DNA of 36,205 nucleotides from contig JAKSDO010000178.1 of the NCBI GenBank assembly GCA_022360055.1, forward strand, positions 1 to 36,205, written 5' to 3'. The notes under the pieces are model-generated. The model worked only from the letters and a program-made list of their open reading frames with translations. It made no database searches and had not been told where the DNA came from. The DNA is from Cytophagales bacterium (lineage in GTDB: Bacteria; Bacteroidota; Bacteroidia; Cytophagales; Cyclobacteriaceae). This document shows, one piece after another, positions 17,892-25,844 of the stretch. Numbering within the stretch: the first letter of the stretch is position 1; every line of letters starts with the position of its first letter. The translations under genes and the position numbers were made by a program.

Positions 17892-20552
17892 ATGATCGGG
17901 CACATCTTTTTTATTTTACTCATTTGCACTTCGATTGTGAAGGGGATTCTTGCGCAACCGTCAAACGCCGACCGTCAAATTTTTGAAATCGGTTACTTCC
18001 CCGAACTGCCCCATGCAGCAGGCCAGGAAGAACAATACGGATTGGCCGGGGCGTTTTCAGGTATGTCGGACGGGGCAATAATTGTTGCCGGAGGAGCAAA
18101 CTTCCCGGGATTGAAGCCCTGGGAAAACGGACAGAAAGTCTGGTGGGACGATATTTATATTCTCCGGGAAAAAGCGCCGGATGAATATGAATGGTTGGTG
18201 AGGGCTGATTTCAAGCTTCCCGAAACGCTTGCTTACGGCGTTTCGATACAGACAGATGAAGGTATTGTATGCATTGGCGGTGATAATGGCGTGTCCAAAT
18301 CCAAGGAGGTATTTTTGCTGAAGTGGGACAATGCCAAAGAGGAGATAAGCTTTGAAGACCTACCGTCATTGCCCAGGCCGCTGGGGTTTATGTCAGGCGA
18401 CAGGCTGGGCGATGTAATTTATGTGACCGGGGGGCTGGAAAAAGACGCTTCGACCAGAAACTTTTTTGCGCTGGACCTCACCAAAAAGGGAAGCAGTGAT
18501 TTTGAATGGGAAGAATTACCGCCTTGGCCCGGACCCGCCAGGATGCTGGGAGTTACGGTGGCCCAATCCGATGGAAAAGAAAACGTATTGTTCCTCTTTG
18601 GGGGCAGGGATGTGCAACCGGGAAAAAAAATGAGCATTCTGTCGGATGCGTATGCTTATAGCCCGTCGGCCAAAGAATGGAAAGCCCTTGAAGAGATGGG
18701 CACAGGGCATAAGACCACCACGTTGATGGCCGGTACGGCTGTGGCCAAGGGTTCCCATCATATCGTGTTTTTCGGAGGTTCTGATGCTCGCATCCTGCGC
18801 AAGCTCCTGGCGCTCAAAGAAGCTTACCGGGATACTGCCAAAAGTGAAGAAGAAATTCAGGCCCTCAAAGATCAGGAAATTGATGTTTTGGAAAACCATC
18901 CCGGTTTCAGTCGCAATGTGTTGTCCTACAATACCATTACAGGGACATGGACAAAAATAGGGGAGCTGCCGAAAGGAAGCCCGGTAACCACCAACGCGTT
19001 TACGCACAGGGGGTGTACGGTAATCGCATCGGGTGAAATCTCTCCCGGTATCAGGACCAAAGAAATGCTTCAAATCAAATGGAAGAAGGTAAATGCTTCC
19101 TTTGGGACTACCAATTATATCATTGTGTTCATTTACCTGATCGCCATGGTATTGATCGGTGTGTTCTTTTCTATGAGACAAAAATCCACCACTGATTATT
19201 TTAAAGGAGGAGGCAGGGTCCCCTGGTGGGCGGCAGGACTCAGTATTTTCGGTACCATGCTGAGCGCCATCACGTTCATGGCCATTCCAGCCAAAACCTA
19301 TGCTACCGATTGGGCCTATTTTATGCTCAATATGACCATCATACTGGTAGCTCCCTTGATTTCATGGCTGTTTATTCCTTTTTACAACAAGCTAAATATC
19401 ACCAGCGCTTATGAATACCTGGAATTACGGTTCAACGTGTTAACGCGGCTGCTGGGCAGTGCTTCCTTCCTTATCTTTCAATTGGGGCGAATAGGGATTG
19501 TGCTCTTCTTACCCTCCATAGCTATTTCCATTGTTACCGGAGTGGATGTTCGGGTTTGCATCCTGGTCATGGGAATATTGAGTGTGATCTATACCGTGAT
19601 AGGAGGAATCGAAGCAGTGATCTGGACCGACGTCGTCCAGGTAATAGTACTGCTTGGCGGGGCATTGCTTTCTTTTTTCCTGATTGTTTCATCATTGGAG
19701 GAAGGGTTTGGAGCGTTGATGACCGTGGCCGCTCAGGATAACAAATTCGAAATATTCAATTTCTCTTTTGATTTCACTCAGCCCACATTTTGGGTGGTTG
19801 TCATAGGCGGGGTTGGCACTAACATCATTACCCAGGGTACCGACCAGTCGATCGTACAGCGCTATATTACCAACCCTGACCTCAAAAATTCCAGGAAAAC
19901 GCTGTACACCAATGCTGTATTGGTTTTCCCGGCTTCCATACTGTTCTTTGGCATGGGTACAGCCCTCTATGTTTTTTTTAAAGCAAACCCTGGTGACCTG
20001 CCCCCATTGCTCACAAACAATGATGCTATCTTTCCCTGGTATATTGTATCCCAATTACCAATCGGGGTGGCAGGCTTGATGATTGCTGCTATATTTTCAG
20101 CGGCCATGTCCAGCCTCAGCAGCAGCATGAACTCGGGCGCAACGGCCTTTTGCAAGGATTTTTACCAACGCTTCAACCCGGGGCGAAATGACGCCCAATT
20201 GCTGGTTGCAGCCAAATGGATGACCCTGGTGATCGGTATTGCCGGCACATTATTCGGGCTGTGGATGGCTTCTTCCGATGTAAAATCCCTCTGGGATGAA
20301 TTTCAGAAAGTGCTGGGATTGTTCACAGGCGGATTAGGCGGGGTATTTCTGCTTGGTATGCTGTTTAATCGAGCCAATGGTAAAGGCGCAGTGATTGGGA
20401 TTACAGGTAGTGGAATCGTGCAATGGGCGGTGGTCCGATATACCGACCTCAATCTATTGTTATTTACCATGACAGGCCTGGTAGCATGTGTGGCAATCGG
20501 ATATATGGCAAGCTTTTTATTTTCCGAAGATGAAAAAAATGAAAGCCGGTAA
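17892..20552 (+). CDS. Kelch mutarotase-like domain fused to sodium:solute symporter (probable sialic acid importer)
   Basis: 886 residues. Signal sequence ~1-21, then a Kelch beta-propeller at ~35-400 with repeated glycine-rich blades (IIVAGGANFPG, IVCIGGDNG, VIYVTGGLEK, VLFLFGGRD, IVFFGGSDAR), resembling NanM/cyclically permuted mutarotase proteins. From ~409 it is a sodium:solute symporter: first transmembrane helix IIVFIYLIAMVLIGVFFSM, then TTDYFKGGGRVPWWAAGLSI, SAITFMAIPAKTYATDWAYF, and the sodium-site region FSAAMSSLSSSMNSGATAF near residue 735. SSS proteins normally have the N-terminus outside, so the Kelch part should be periplasmic, where NanM converts alpha- to beta-sialic acid. It starts 38 nt after nanA and is probably co-transcribed. 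Sialic acid as substrate is inferred from the context and the NanM-like domain. Confidence 0.9.
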   Translation: MIGHIFFILLICTSIVKGILAQPSNADRQIFEIGYFPELPHAAGQEEQYGLAGAFSGMSDGAIIVAGGANFPGLKPWENGQKVWWDDIYILREKAPDEYEWLVRADFKLPETLAYGVSIQTDEGIVCIGGDNGVSKSKEVFLLKWDNAKEEISFEDLPSLPRPLGFMSGDRLGDVIYVTGGLEKDASTRNFFALDLTKKGSSDFEWEELPPWPGPARMLGVTVAQSDGKENVLFLFGGRDVQPGKKMSILSDAYAYSPSAKEWKALEEMGTGHKTTTLMAGTAVAKGSHHIVFFGGSDARILRKLLALKEAYRDTAKSEEEIQALKDQEIDVLENHPGFSRNVLSYNTITGTWTKIGELPKGSPVTTNAFTHRGCTVIASGEISPGIRTKEMLQIKWKKVNASFGTTNYIIVFIYLIAMVLIGVFFSMRQKSTTDYFKGGGRVPWWAAGLSIFGTMLSAITFMAIPAKTYATDWAYFMLNMTIILVAPLISWLFIPFYNKLNITSAYEYLELRFNVLTRLLGSASFLIFQLGRIGIVLFLPSIAISIVTGVDVRVCILVMGILSVIYTVIGGIEAVIWTDVVQVIVLLGGALLSFFLIVSSLEEGFGALMTVAAQDNKFEIFNFSFDFTQPTFWVVVIGGVGTNIITQGTDQSIVQRYITNPDLKNSRKTLYTNAVLVFPASILFFGMGTALYVFFKANPGDLPPLLTNNDAIFPWYIVSQLPIGVAGLMIAAIFSAAMSSLSSSMNSGATAFCKDFYQRFNPGRNDAQLLVAAKWMTLVIGIAGTLFGLWMASSDVKSLWDEFQKVLGLFTGGLGGVFLLGMLFNRANGKGAVIGITGSGIVQWAVVRYTDLNLLLFTMTGLVACVAIGYMASFLFSEDEKNESR

Positions 20553-20786
20553 ACCATCTCAAAATAAAGAAAGCCATACGGATAATGATTTTAGCGGTTA
20601 TTTTATGCATTGTCGGATTAATCGTTCGTAGGTTTTTCTAACGCTCCGTTGAAGCATGTCGGTCGTTCTTCCAACGTTTAATCGCAGAATTGAAATTGAC
20701 GAATCGGAGTTGACCAAATTTGAACTTCAAACATTAAACAATGAACTGCGCTCCTGCGCGATATTAAATACGAAACAAACAATACG

Positions 20787-22433
20787 ATGAAACAAAACCT
20801 TATTTATACGCTGTTACTTGTGACGGCCATAAGCGCATGCGTGAAGAAAGCAGAGCACATGTTCGTAACGGCCAGCCAGAGGCAAGTCCCGGTATTAACG
20901 GGAAAGGAAGCCAATGAAATACTCAAACTCGAGGTGGTTAGAACCGACAACTTACCGGCTGTCGTTGAGCGCATCCGAATTTCCTCCGAAGGCACTACCA
21001 GCCTGGAAGACCTGGAGAGCGTCAGCGTCTTTTATACCGGAGATAAAGAACGGTTTTCTACCGATGTTACCTTTTCAACAGCCGACTCGCCGTTAAACGA
21101 GATGGTATTTAAAGGCAACCAGCCTATTGAGCACGATACCTCGTATTTTTGGGTGTCCTATAAACTCAAAGCGCAGGCCAACCTGTTCAACTCCGTTGAT
21201 GCGACATTGACAGACCTTACGACCACTGCGGGCAGCGCGGCAGTCCGTGCCGACTCAACTGCCGTAAACGTAACACAACAACTGGGGGTGGCTGTACGAC
21301 AGCACAGACAGGACGGGGTGCATACCTACCGCATACCCGGACTGACTACTACCTCCCAAGGCACCCTGCTGGCCTGCTACGATGTAAGAAGAGCGAATGG
21401 CCGCGACTTGCAGGGCGATATCGATATCGGCATCAGCAGGAGTACCGATGATGGCCAGACCTGGGAACCCATGCACATCGCTCTGGATATGGGAGAATGG
21501 GGAGGATTGCCGCAAAAATTCAATGGTGTAAGTGATGCCTGCCTGCTGGCCGATACCCGTACCGGGGAGGTCTATGTAGCAGGCCTGTGGATGTACGGCG
21601 TGATCAATTCCGAAGGTAAATGGCTGGAAGGCCTGACGAAAGACAGCACGGCGTGGAACCACCAATGGAGGAACAAAGGTTCTCAAGCGGGCTACGGTGT
21701 AAAACAAACAAGCCAGTTCCTGATCGCTAAAAGTAAAGACGATGGTGTTTCCTGGGGCGCTCCTGTTAATATTACCAAAATGGTGAAGAAAGAAGAAGAA
21801 TGGCTCTATGCTCCTGCCCCCGGACACGGTATCACTATGGAAGACGGCACGCTGGTCTTCCCAACCCAGGGCAGGGATAAGGACGGCGGTACTTTTTCCA
21901 ACATCACATACAGCCAAGATGGCGGAAAAACATGGAAGGCATCCGCTCGGGCCTATCTGAATACCACCGAATCCATGGTAGCACAGTTGGACGACGAAAG
22001 CCTGATGCTCAACATGCGCGACAACCGCAATAGGAACAACAAGGGCGAAACGAATGGTCGCGCCATTGCGGTAACCTCCGATATGGGAGAGACGTGGACA
22101 GAACATTCTACCTCGCACGGAGCCCTGATCGAATCGGTGTGCATGGCCAGCCTGCACAAGCACGTTTATACCGAAAATGGAGAGAAAAAAAGCATGCTGC
22201 TGTTCTCAAATCCCAATAACAAGTACTCGCGTATCCGTCAGACGATAAAAGTGAGTTTTGACAACGGTGAAACCTGGCCCGAAGAGTACTGGATATTGCT
22301 CGATGAAGGTCGTGGAGCGGGTTATTCCTGTATTACATCCATAGACGAAAATACCATTGGTATTCTGTACGAAGGCAGCCAGGCCCACATGACATTTCAG
22401 AAGATATCTTTAGATCGGTTACGAAAGAAATAA
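20787..22433 (+). CDS. nanH: GH33 exo-alpha-sialidase lipoprotein
   Basis: 548 residues. Lipobox TAISAC (Cys18), so exported and lipid-anchored. An N-terminal domain (~28-155) resembles the sialidase-associated N-terminal domain of Bacteroidota enzymes. The six-bladed catalytic propeller follows: the RIP motif TYRIPGL with Arg182, then five Asp-boxes (STDDGQTW 219-226, SKDDGVSW 316-323, SQDGGKTW 376-383, TSDMGETW 430-437, SFDNGETW 490-497). Likely catalytic residues are Arg182 with later arginines (one in SRIRQTIKVS near 484), Glu449 in LIESVCMASL, Tyr513 in GAGYSCIT and an Asp in NGRDLQGDID. It releases terminal sialic acid for the importer and nanA upstream. The DNA looks more GC-rich than the rest of the window. 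The 234-nt gap before it may carry its own promoter. Confidence 0.95.
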   Translation: MKQNLIYTLLLVTAISACVKKAEHMFVTASQRQVPVLTGKEANEILKLEVVRTDNLPAVVERIRISSEGTTSLEDLESVSVFYTGDKERFSTDVTFSTADSPLNEMVFKGNQPIEHDTSYFWVSYKLKAQANLFNSVDATLTDLTTTAGSAAVRADSTAVNVTQQLGVAVRQHRQDGVHTYRIPGLTTTSQGTLLACYDVRRANGRDLQGDIDIGISRSTDDGQTWEPMHIALDMGEWGGLPQKFNGVSDACLLADTRTGEVYVAGLWMYGVINSEGKWLEGLTKDSTAWNHQWRNKGSQAGYGVKQTSQFLIAKSKDDGVSWGAPVNITKMVKKEEEWLYAPAPGHGITMEDGTLVFPTQGRDKDGGTFSNITYSQDGGKTWKASARAYLNTTESMVAQLDDESLMLNMRDNRNRNNKGETNGRAIAVTSDMGETWTEHSTSHGALIESVCMASLHKHVYTENGEKKSMLLFSNPNNKYSRIRQTIKVSFDNGETWPEEYWILLDEGRGAGYSCITSIDENTIGILYEGSQAHMTFQKISLDRLRKK

Positions 22434-22607
22434 AGAAATTTAAGGGTCTATTTTTGAGACCGATACAGTCCATAAAAATTGAGTTGAAATCATATTCTAA
22501 AAAGTTGATTTGTGAAGGAGGAGCAAATACACGGATACTGGAGATATGGACCTTACGGTTAGGAGATTTGAAGATCATGGCCGGAGCATGTAACTTTTAA
22601 GATCATC

Positions 22608-23045
22608 CTAAATAAACCGAAATTGCAAAAAAGCTGATTTTAACGATTTGTAATTGTACGTTAACAGCAGAATGTTACCGATAAAGAAAAACAGTGTCAT
22701 AATCAATTGCGATGGACTATCATGACCGACAAAGAATTGAAACATCAAAAAATTAACCGAGACAGGCATTAGTAGAACAGCCCCCAGAAGAGACAAGTAT
22801 TGACTGGCGATTAGAAGTCCGCAAGTTACCTCGACAGCTCCAAGAAACGGCCAGAAATAATTGGTCCGCTTCAAATCATCAATCAATTGAATGTATTGTG
22901 AAGATTGACCGGAATGCACGATTACAGACGGAGATGCGTTTTGTGTAAAAGTCTGATTTATCTTAAACAATCCGGAATACAGCAAGACACCACCAATGAT
23001 TATCCTTAAAACGATAATAAAGCATTTCCAAGACGATAACTTCAT
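22608..23045 (-). CDS. DoxX/MauE-like small membrane protein
   Basis: 145 residues with four predicted transmembrane segments: ~8-27 (CFIIVLRIIIGGVLLYSGLF), ~64-83 (FWPFLGAVEVTCGLLIASQY), ~84-104 and ~115-131 (IMTLFFFIGNILLLTYNY). The phrase RIIIGGVLLYSGLFKI and the GAVEVTCGLLI helix are typical of the DoxX/MauE superfamily. These are inner-membrane proteins often linked to redox or thiol functions, but no specific role can be read here. It lies 65 nt downstream of a small CxxC protein on the same strand, so the two may be one transcript. The opposite orientation sets it apart from the sialic acid genes. Confidence 0.75.
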   Translation of the reverse strand: MKLSSWKCFIIVLRIIIGGVLLYSGLFKINQTFTQNASPSVIVHSGQSSQYIQLIDDLKRTNYFWPFLGAVEVTCGLLIASQYLSLLGAVLLMPVSVNFLMFQFFVGHDSPSQLIMTLFFFIGNILLLTYNYKSLKSAFLQFRFI

Positions 23046-23110
23046 GATTGAAAAGTTTTATTGATCAGATTAAATTCAGCTCTCTTTTGTATGGATACAT
23101 TTGGCCGTAA

Positions 23111-23443
23111 TTATTTTATAGCCTGTTTCAATACTTTTTCCGCATCCAATATGATTTTTACTTGCTGCAATACATCTTTTAATTCTTCAAATTCAAAATA
23201 GCTAAAGGTGAACTGAGTATCGTGATGACCGGTGTTGAGCACAATTTGTCGGCTTCCGTTTGGCGACAGAACAGACATGGTTTTGAACTCAATGTTTTCC
23301 ATCGCGTTGCAAAAGCCAAGAAAATACTCAGATGTGAATTTTACCAGAATGTTATTATACCGAAGACTTATCTTCTTACATTCTTTGCACTGAGCGACAT
23401 AGAAAAAATCACTTTGGATTAGAATTTTTGTACTGCAGTTCAT
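23111..23443 (-). CDS. Small CxxC protein, Bacteroidota-specific type, function unknown
   Basis: 110 residues, no signal peptide. A CKEC motif (Cys19, Cys22) is followed by KKISLRYNNILVKFTSEYFL, an arrangement (CxxC, then a short beta hairpin and an 'F..F' helix start) I associate with small uncharacterised Bacteroidota proteins of the DUF6686 type. The C-terminal half ends in a charged helix (FEELKDVLQQVKIILDAEKV). The CxxC pair could bind metal or be redox-active. It starts the two-gene minus-strand unit with the DoxX-like gene. Coding status is likely, the family label tentative. Confidence 0.65.
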   Translation of the reverse strand: MNCSTKILIQSDFFYVAQCKECKKISLRYNNILVKFTSEYFLGFCNAMENIEFKTMSVLSPNGSRQIVLNTGHHDTQFTFSYFEFEELKDVLQQVKIILDAEKVLKQAIK

Positions 23444-23495
23444 TTTAACTTATGATAAATACATTGCTGAACAATATTTTAACAGTTGTGAAGTA

Positions 23496-23651
23496 ATGCC
23501 TTGGATGATCCCTTTTCCATTGGCGGGTATAGGGACCATCAAGGACTTACTCAGTTATAATAAACCTAAACACGACTTGTTTAGACAGCAAATTGAATTA
23601 GAAAATCTAAACTTTATTAACCATTTTGAAGACCTAAAACCGATGTCTTGA
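23496..23651 (+). CDS. Possible small protein of 51 residues
   Basis: ATG 23496 to TGA 23651, reading MPWMIPFPLAGIGTIKDLLS then YNKPKHDLFRQQIELENLNF and INHFEDLKPMS. The composition (amphipathic helix, charged tail) looks protein-like rather than random. The start overlaps the stop of a 14-codon upstream frame (ATG 23452, MINTLLNNILTVVK) in the arrangement TAATG, which could couple translation. The frame is also open upstream of the ATG for about 20 codons, so it may instead be the tail of a decayed gene. No family recognised. Confidence 0.3.
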   Translation: MPWMIPFPLAGIGTIKDLLSYNKPKHDLFRQQIELENLNFINHFEDLKPMS

Positions 23652-23830
23652 CCTACGTATTACAACGCTTACTCTTGTGTTATTTAGAATAATTATAAAT
23701 AACGACTAAAGGTAACTTCTCATTAATCCAATGTCAATCCCAATATGTTGGGATATTTTGTAAATAAATGAGATCCAATCGTAATCAATTTTGGGGATCC
23801 GGGCTGATGAGTACTTGAGGTGGTTTTTAG

Positions 23831-23868
23831 ATACGAATCTTCAAATTTTGTACACAACAGATTCGTAT
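23831..23868. repeat. Perfect 10-bp inverted repeat with 18-nt loop
   Basis: ATACGAATCT (23831-23840) and AGATTCGTAT (23859-23868) are exact reverse complements, separated by 18 nt. It lies in the middle of the gene-poor region and no T-run follows, so it is not a simple terminator. It could be a regulator-binding site, part of a small RNA, or a trace of a mobile-element end. Confidence 0.6.
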
Positions 23869-24442
23869 GATATCAGCTCGTGAATTTGCCTGAAGCTACA
23901 TGAAGAAATTTGGGAAACGCCGACATATGAATACTCAATTACATATACCATCCAACCACCCGGGATATCATTTATCTATTATTAATTTGTATTATTATTT
24001 GTTATTTATAATCATTCAAAATAACTAACTTTGTTTTCTACAAGCAATCCTTAATTTTTTGTAGTTTGTATTAAAATACATTTTTATGACATTTTATATA
24101 AGGAGTATTAAGAATATCATTTGGGGAATGTTAGTATAAAGAAGGGGAAAATGTCATTAAGTATTATTGTTTATGTATACCGAGCTTATAACGCTATGGA
24201 ATATAAGTGTAAATAGCATAGTTGTATGAGGAGGTGGATATAGTTTAAGGAATTTTTTTCTGGGGTTTGGAAATAATCCTTCCGAAGACTGAACCGAGGA
24301 ACTGGTCACACTACTGCCAGAGGATTGAAAGATAGAGATGGTACGGCAATACTACTCATGGTCAGATGTTTTTACAATTTGCAATGAGCGTACTTTACAT
24401 CAACTGGTCATATCCCGGTAAAAACCGAAAATTCTGAAACAG

Positions 24443-24470
24443 AACCGGTATGATATTTTTTATACCAGTT
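24443..24470 (+). promoter_or_regulatory. Hairpin just upstream of the LuxR-type gene
   Basis: AACCGGTAT (24443-24451), 10-nt loop, ATACCAGTT (24462-24470): 8 of 9 positions pair. It ends 40 nt before the chosen ATG and may be an operator (for example autoregulation) or a leader stem. Confidence 0.4.
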
Positions 24471-24510
24471 AAAGATTGACTTGGAATTTGGCGCATTGAT
24501 TAATTGGTTT

Positions 24511-25179
24511 ATGTTGCAAGCAGAATCGAATAATGTCAAAAAGATAAAAGTCGTTGTCGCGGCAAAACAGTTTTTGTACAGACTTGGTATAAAAACCATT
24601 GTCAATGTAATCGGTGTCGAAACCGAGCTGTTAGAAGCCAACAGCTATGAAAATACTTTAAATAGCCTATTTCAGCATGAGGATGTTGATTTTCTGATAA
24701 TCAATGAAGATCTGATTCCAATGCCGAAAAAATACCATCTGGACGAAATCAGAAAAAAACGTCCGGCTATGGATGTAATGCTTTTGGAAGATGATATGCT
24801 CAATGACTGTTTCTGTTGCAAATTAATGGTTTTGGGAGGCAAGGATGTTGAAAATTGTCCGTGTTCGGATTTTGTGACGAATATGGAGAGTCAGAAGGAA
24901 ATAGTTAAAAGGTTCCAGGATTTCTTCTTTAATTCCATACGGAACAGTAACACCAAGCCTTTTGTTAATTTGAGCGAACGTGAAATTGAAGTTTTAAAAT
25001 CCGTAGCTCATGGTCTCTCCAATAAGGAAATAGCATATAAATTACATATCAGCACGAATACGGTTATAACGCATCGAAAAAATCTCACAGATAAACTGGG
25101 TATCAAAACAATAGCCGGTTTAACTGTGTATGCCATTACCAATAATATCATTAATCCTGAGGATGTAAACGCCGGTTGA
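24511..25179 (+). CDS. LuxR/NarL-type regulator with degenerate receiver and cysteine cluster
   Basis: 222 residues from ATG 24511 (a TTG at 24481 would add 10). The C-terminal LuxR helix-turn-helix is clear at ~153-215: NLSEREIEVLKSVAHGLSNK, then EIAYKLHISTNTVITHRKNL and DKLGIKTIAGLTVYA. The N-terminal ~120 residues follow a receiver-like plan (KIKVVVAAKQFLYRLGIKTI, then VDFLIINEDLIPMP), but the position where the phosphorylated Asp is expected appears to be Glu66, and the acidic pair near the start is missing. Phosphorylation is therefore unlikely. Instead five cysteines cluster at 100, 102, 103, 116 and 118 (NDCFCCKL and ENCPCSD), which could bind metal or sense redox state. It lies upstream of a SusC/SusD pair on the same strand and may control it. 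Confidence 0.88.
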   Translation: MLQAESNNVKKIKVVVAAKQFLYRLGIKTIVNVIGVETELLEANSYENTLNSLFQHEDVDFLIINEDLIPMPKKYHLDEIRKKRPAMDVMLLEDDMLNDCFCCKLMVLGGKDVENCPCSDFVTNMESQKEIVKRFQDFFFNSIRNSNTKPFVNLSEREIEVLKSVAHGLSNKEIAYKLHISTNTVITHRKNLTDKLGIKTIAGLTVYAITNNIINPEDVNAG

Positions 25180-25844
25180 GAAAGCAGCCGGTACCGGTAA
25201 TCGCCGGTGTATGTCCGACCGCCTGGTTAGATTTTGTTAATGTTAGGCTTTGCGAAAGAAATGAAGGCAGACTCCACATCCCAATATAAATTCATCAAAA
25301 CAATATCAGCGGATTGATGGGGAGGCATAAAGAGCATATAGATGTCTGAGATGTGGTGAAAAAAAACGTACCGGATAAGACCGGCGCAAGTAGAGCGAAC
25401 TTCCGGTTCAACACCTTCTGGGCCCGGAGGGCGAGAAATTCCATGAATTTTTCGGATCAATTTAATATGGTATTTCAAATATTGAGTGATACCACTCCTG
25501 AATCAATCCTTAAAAGAGATTAATAACTTCTTATGACTCATTTGGGTGAATCAAATTATTACATATCCTAATATCAACTTATCAGCCACTCTGTCAGTGC
25601 TTTACAAAATGCAAATTTTACCTCCTCCCATGGCCGATATAGTACAATACCCTATAAGAATAAATATAAAATCATAAATTTTTAGGATTGTTCCATCCCC
25701 CGTCGCGGGGTAATTTTGAGTCATTCTAAATAAAGTTTAAGCGCCTTACGATCAGAATCTTTCATTGACAATTTTGTCTGATAATCTGTGAATAGTTACA
25801 CCAGCACCGCTTAAACTGATTATTCACATAAACACTAAAAAGGA
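25180..25844. other. Intergenic region and leader before the second SusC
   Basis: No supported gene. 25227-25478 has an 83-codon open frame on the minus strand without family resemblance or signal, probably chance. 25480-25690 is AT-rich and likely contains the promoter. A GC stem CCCCG-TCG-CGGGG (25698-25710) followed by TAATTTT stands out, then the inverted-repeat-bounded leader described separately. Confidence 0.4.
25734..25817 (+). promoter_or_regulatory. Leader bounded by a perfect 10-bp inverted repeat before susC
   Basis: AGTTTAAGCG (25734-25743) and CGCTTAAACT (25808-25817) are exact reverse complements around 64 nt, ending 27 nt before the SusC start. Inside lie smaller pairs: ATCAGA/TCTGAT and the palindrome GACAATTTTGTC. 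As RNA this would be an outer stem closing an inner hairpin near the translation start, consistent with a regulatory leader or antisense-RNA target. It matches no riboswitch class I can name. Confidence 0.45.

Larger units (their letters stand above)
23652..24510. other. Gene-poor AT-rich region
   Basis: About 860 bp with no supported gene on either strand. It contains a perfect 10-bp inverted repeat (23831-23868, listed separately) and a hairpin just before the LuxR gene. The stretch 23970-24130 is very AT-rich with several TTTG and TAnnTTTG-like words, suitable for promoters, but none can be fixed. It could hold an unrecognised RNA gene. Confidence 0.4.

Noticed and set aside
18516-19181. 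221-codon minus-strand frame inside the Kelch-symporter gene
   Set aside because: Antisense to a clearly coding gene, no start context and no recognisable motif.
20585-20641. 18-residue hydrophobic mini-frame (MILAVILCIVGLIVRRFF) after the symporter gene
   Set aside because: It looks like a single membrane helix and could be a tiny membrane peptide, but it is too short to support without conservation data.
21255-22163. 302-codon minus-strand open frame inside the sialidase
   Set aside because: It is antisense to the Asp-box-rich catalytic domain in GC-rich DNA, where long antisense frames arise by chance; the His/Gly/Ser-rich composition matches no protein.
25227-25478. 83-codon minus-strand frame downstream of the LuxR gene
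   Set aside because: No family resemblance and no signal; the text looks like a chance frame, although a decayed gene cannot be fully excluded.
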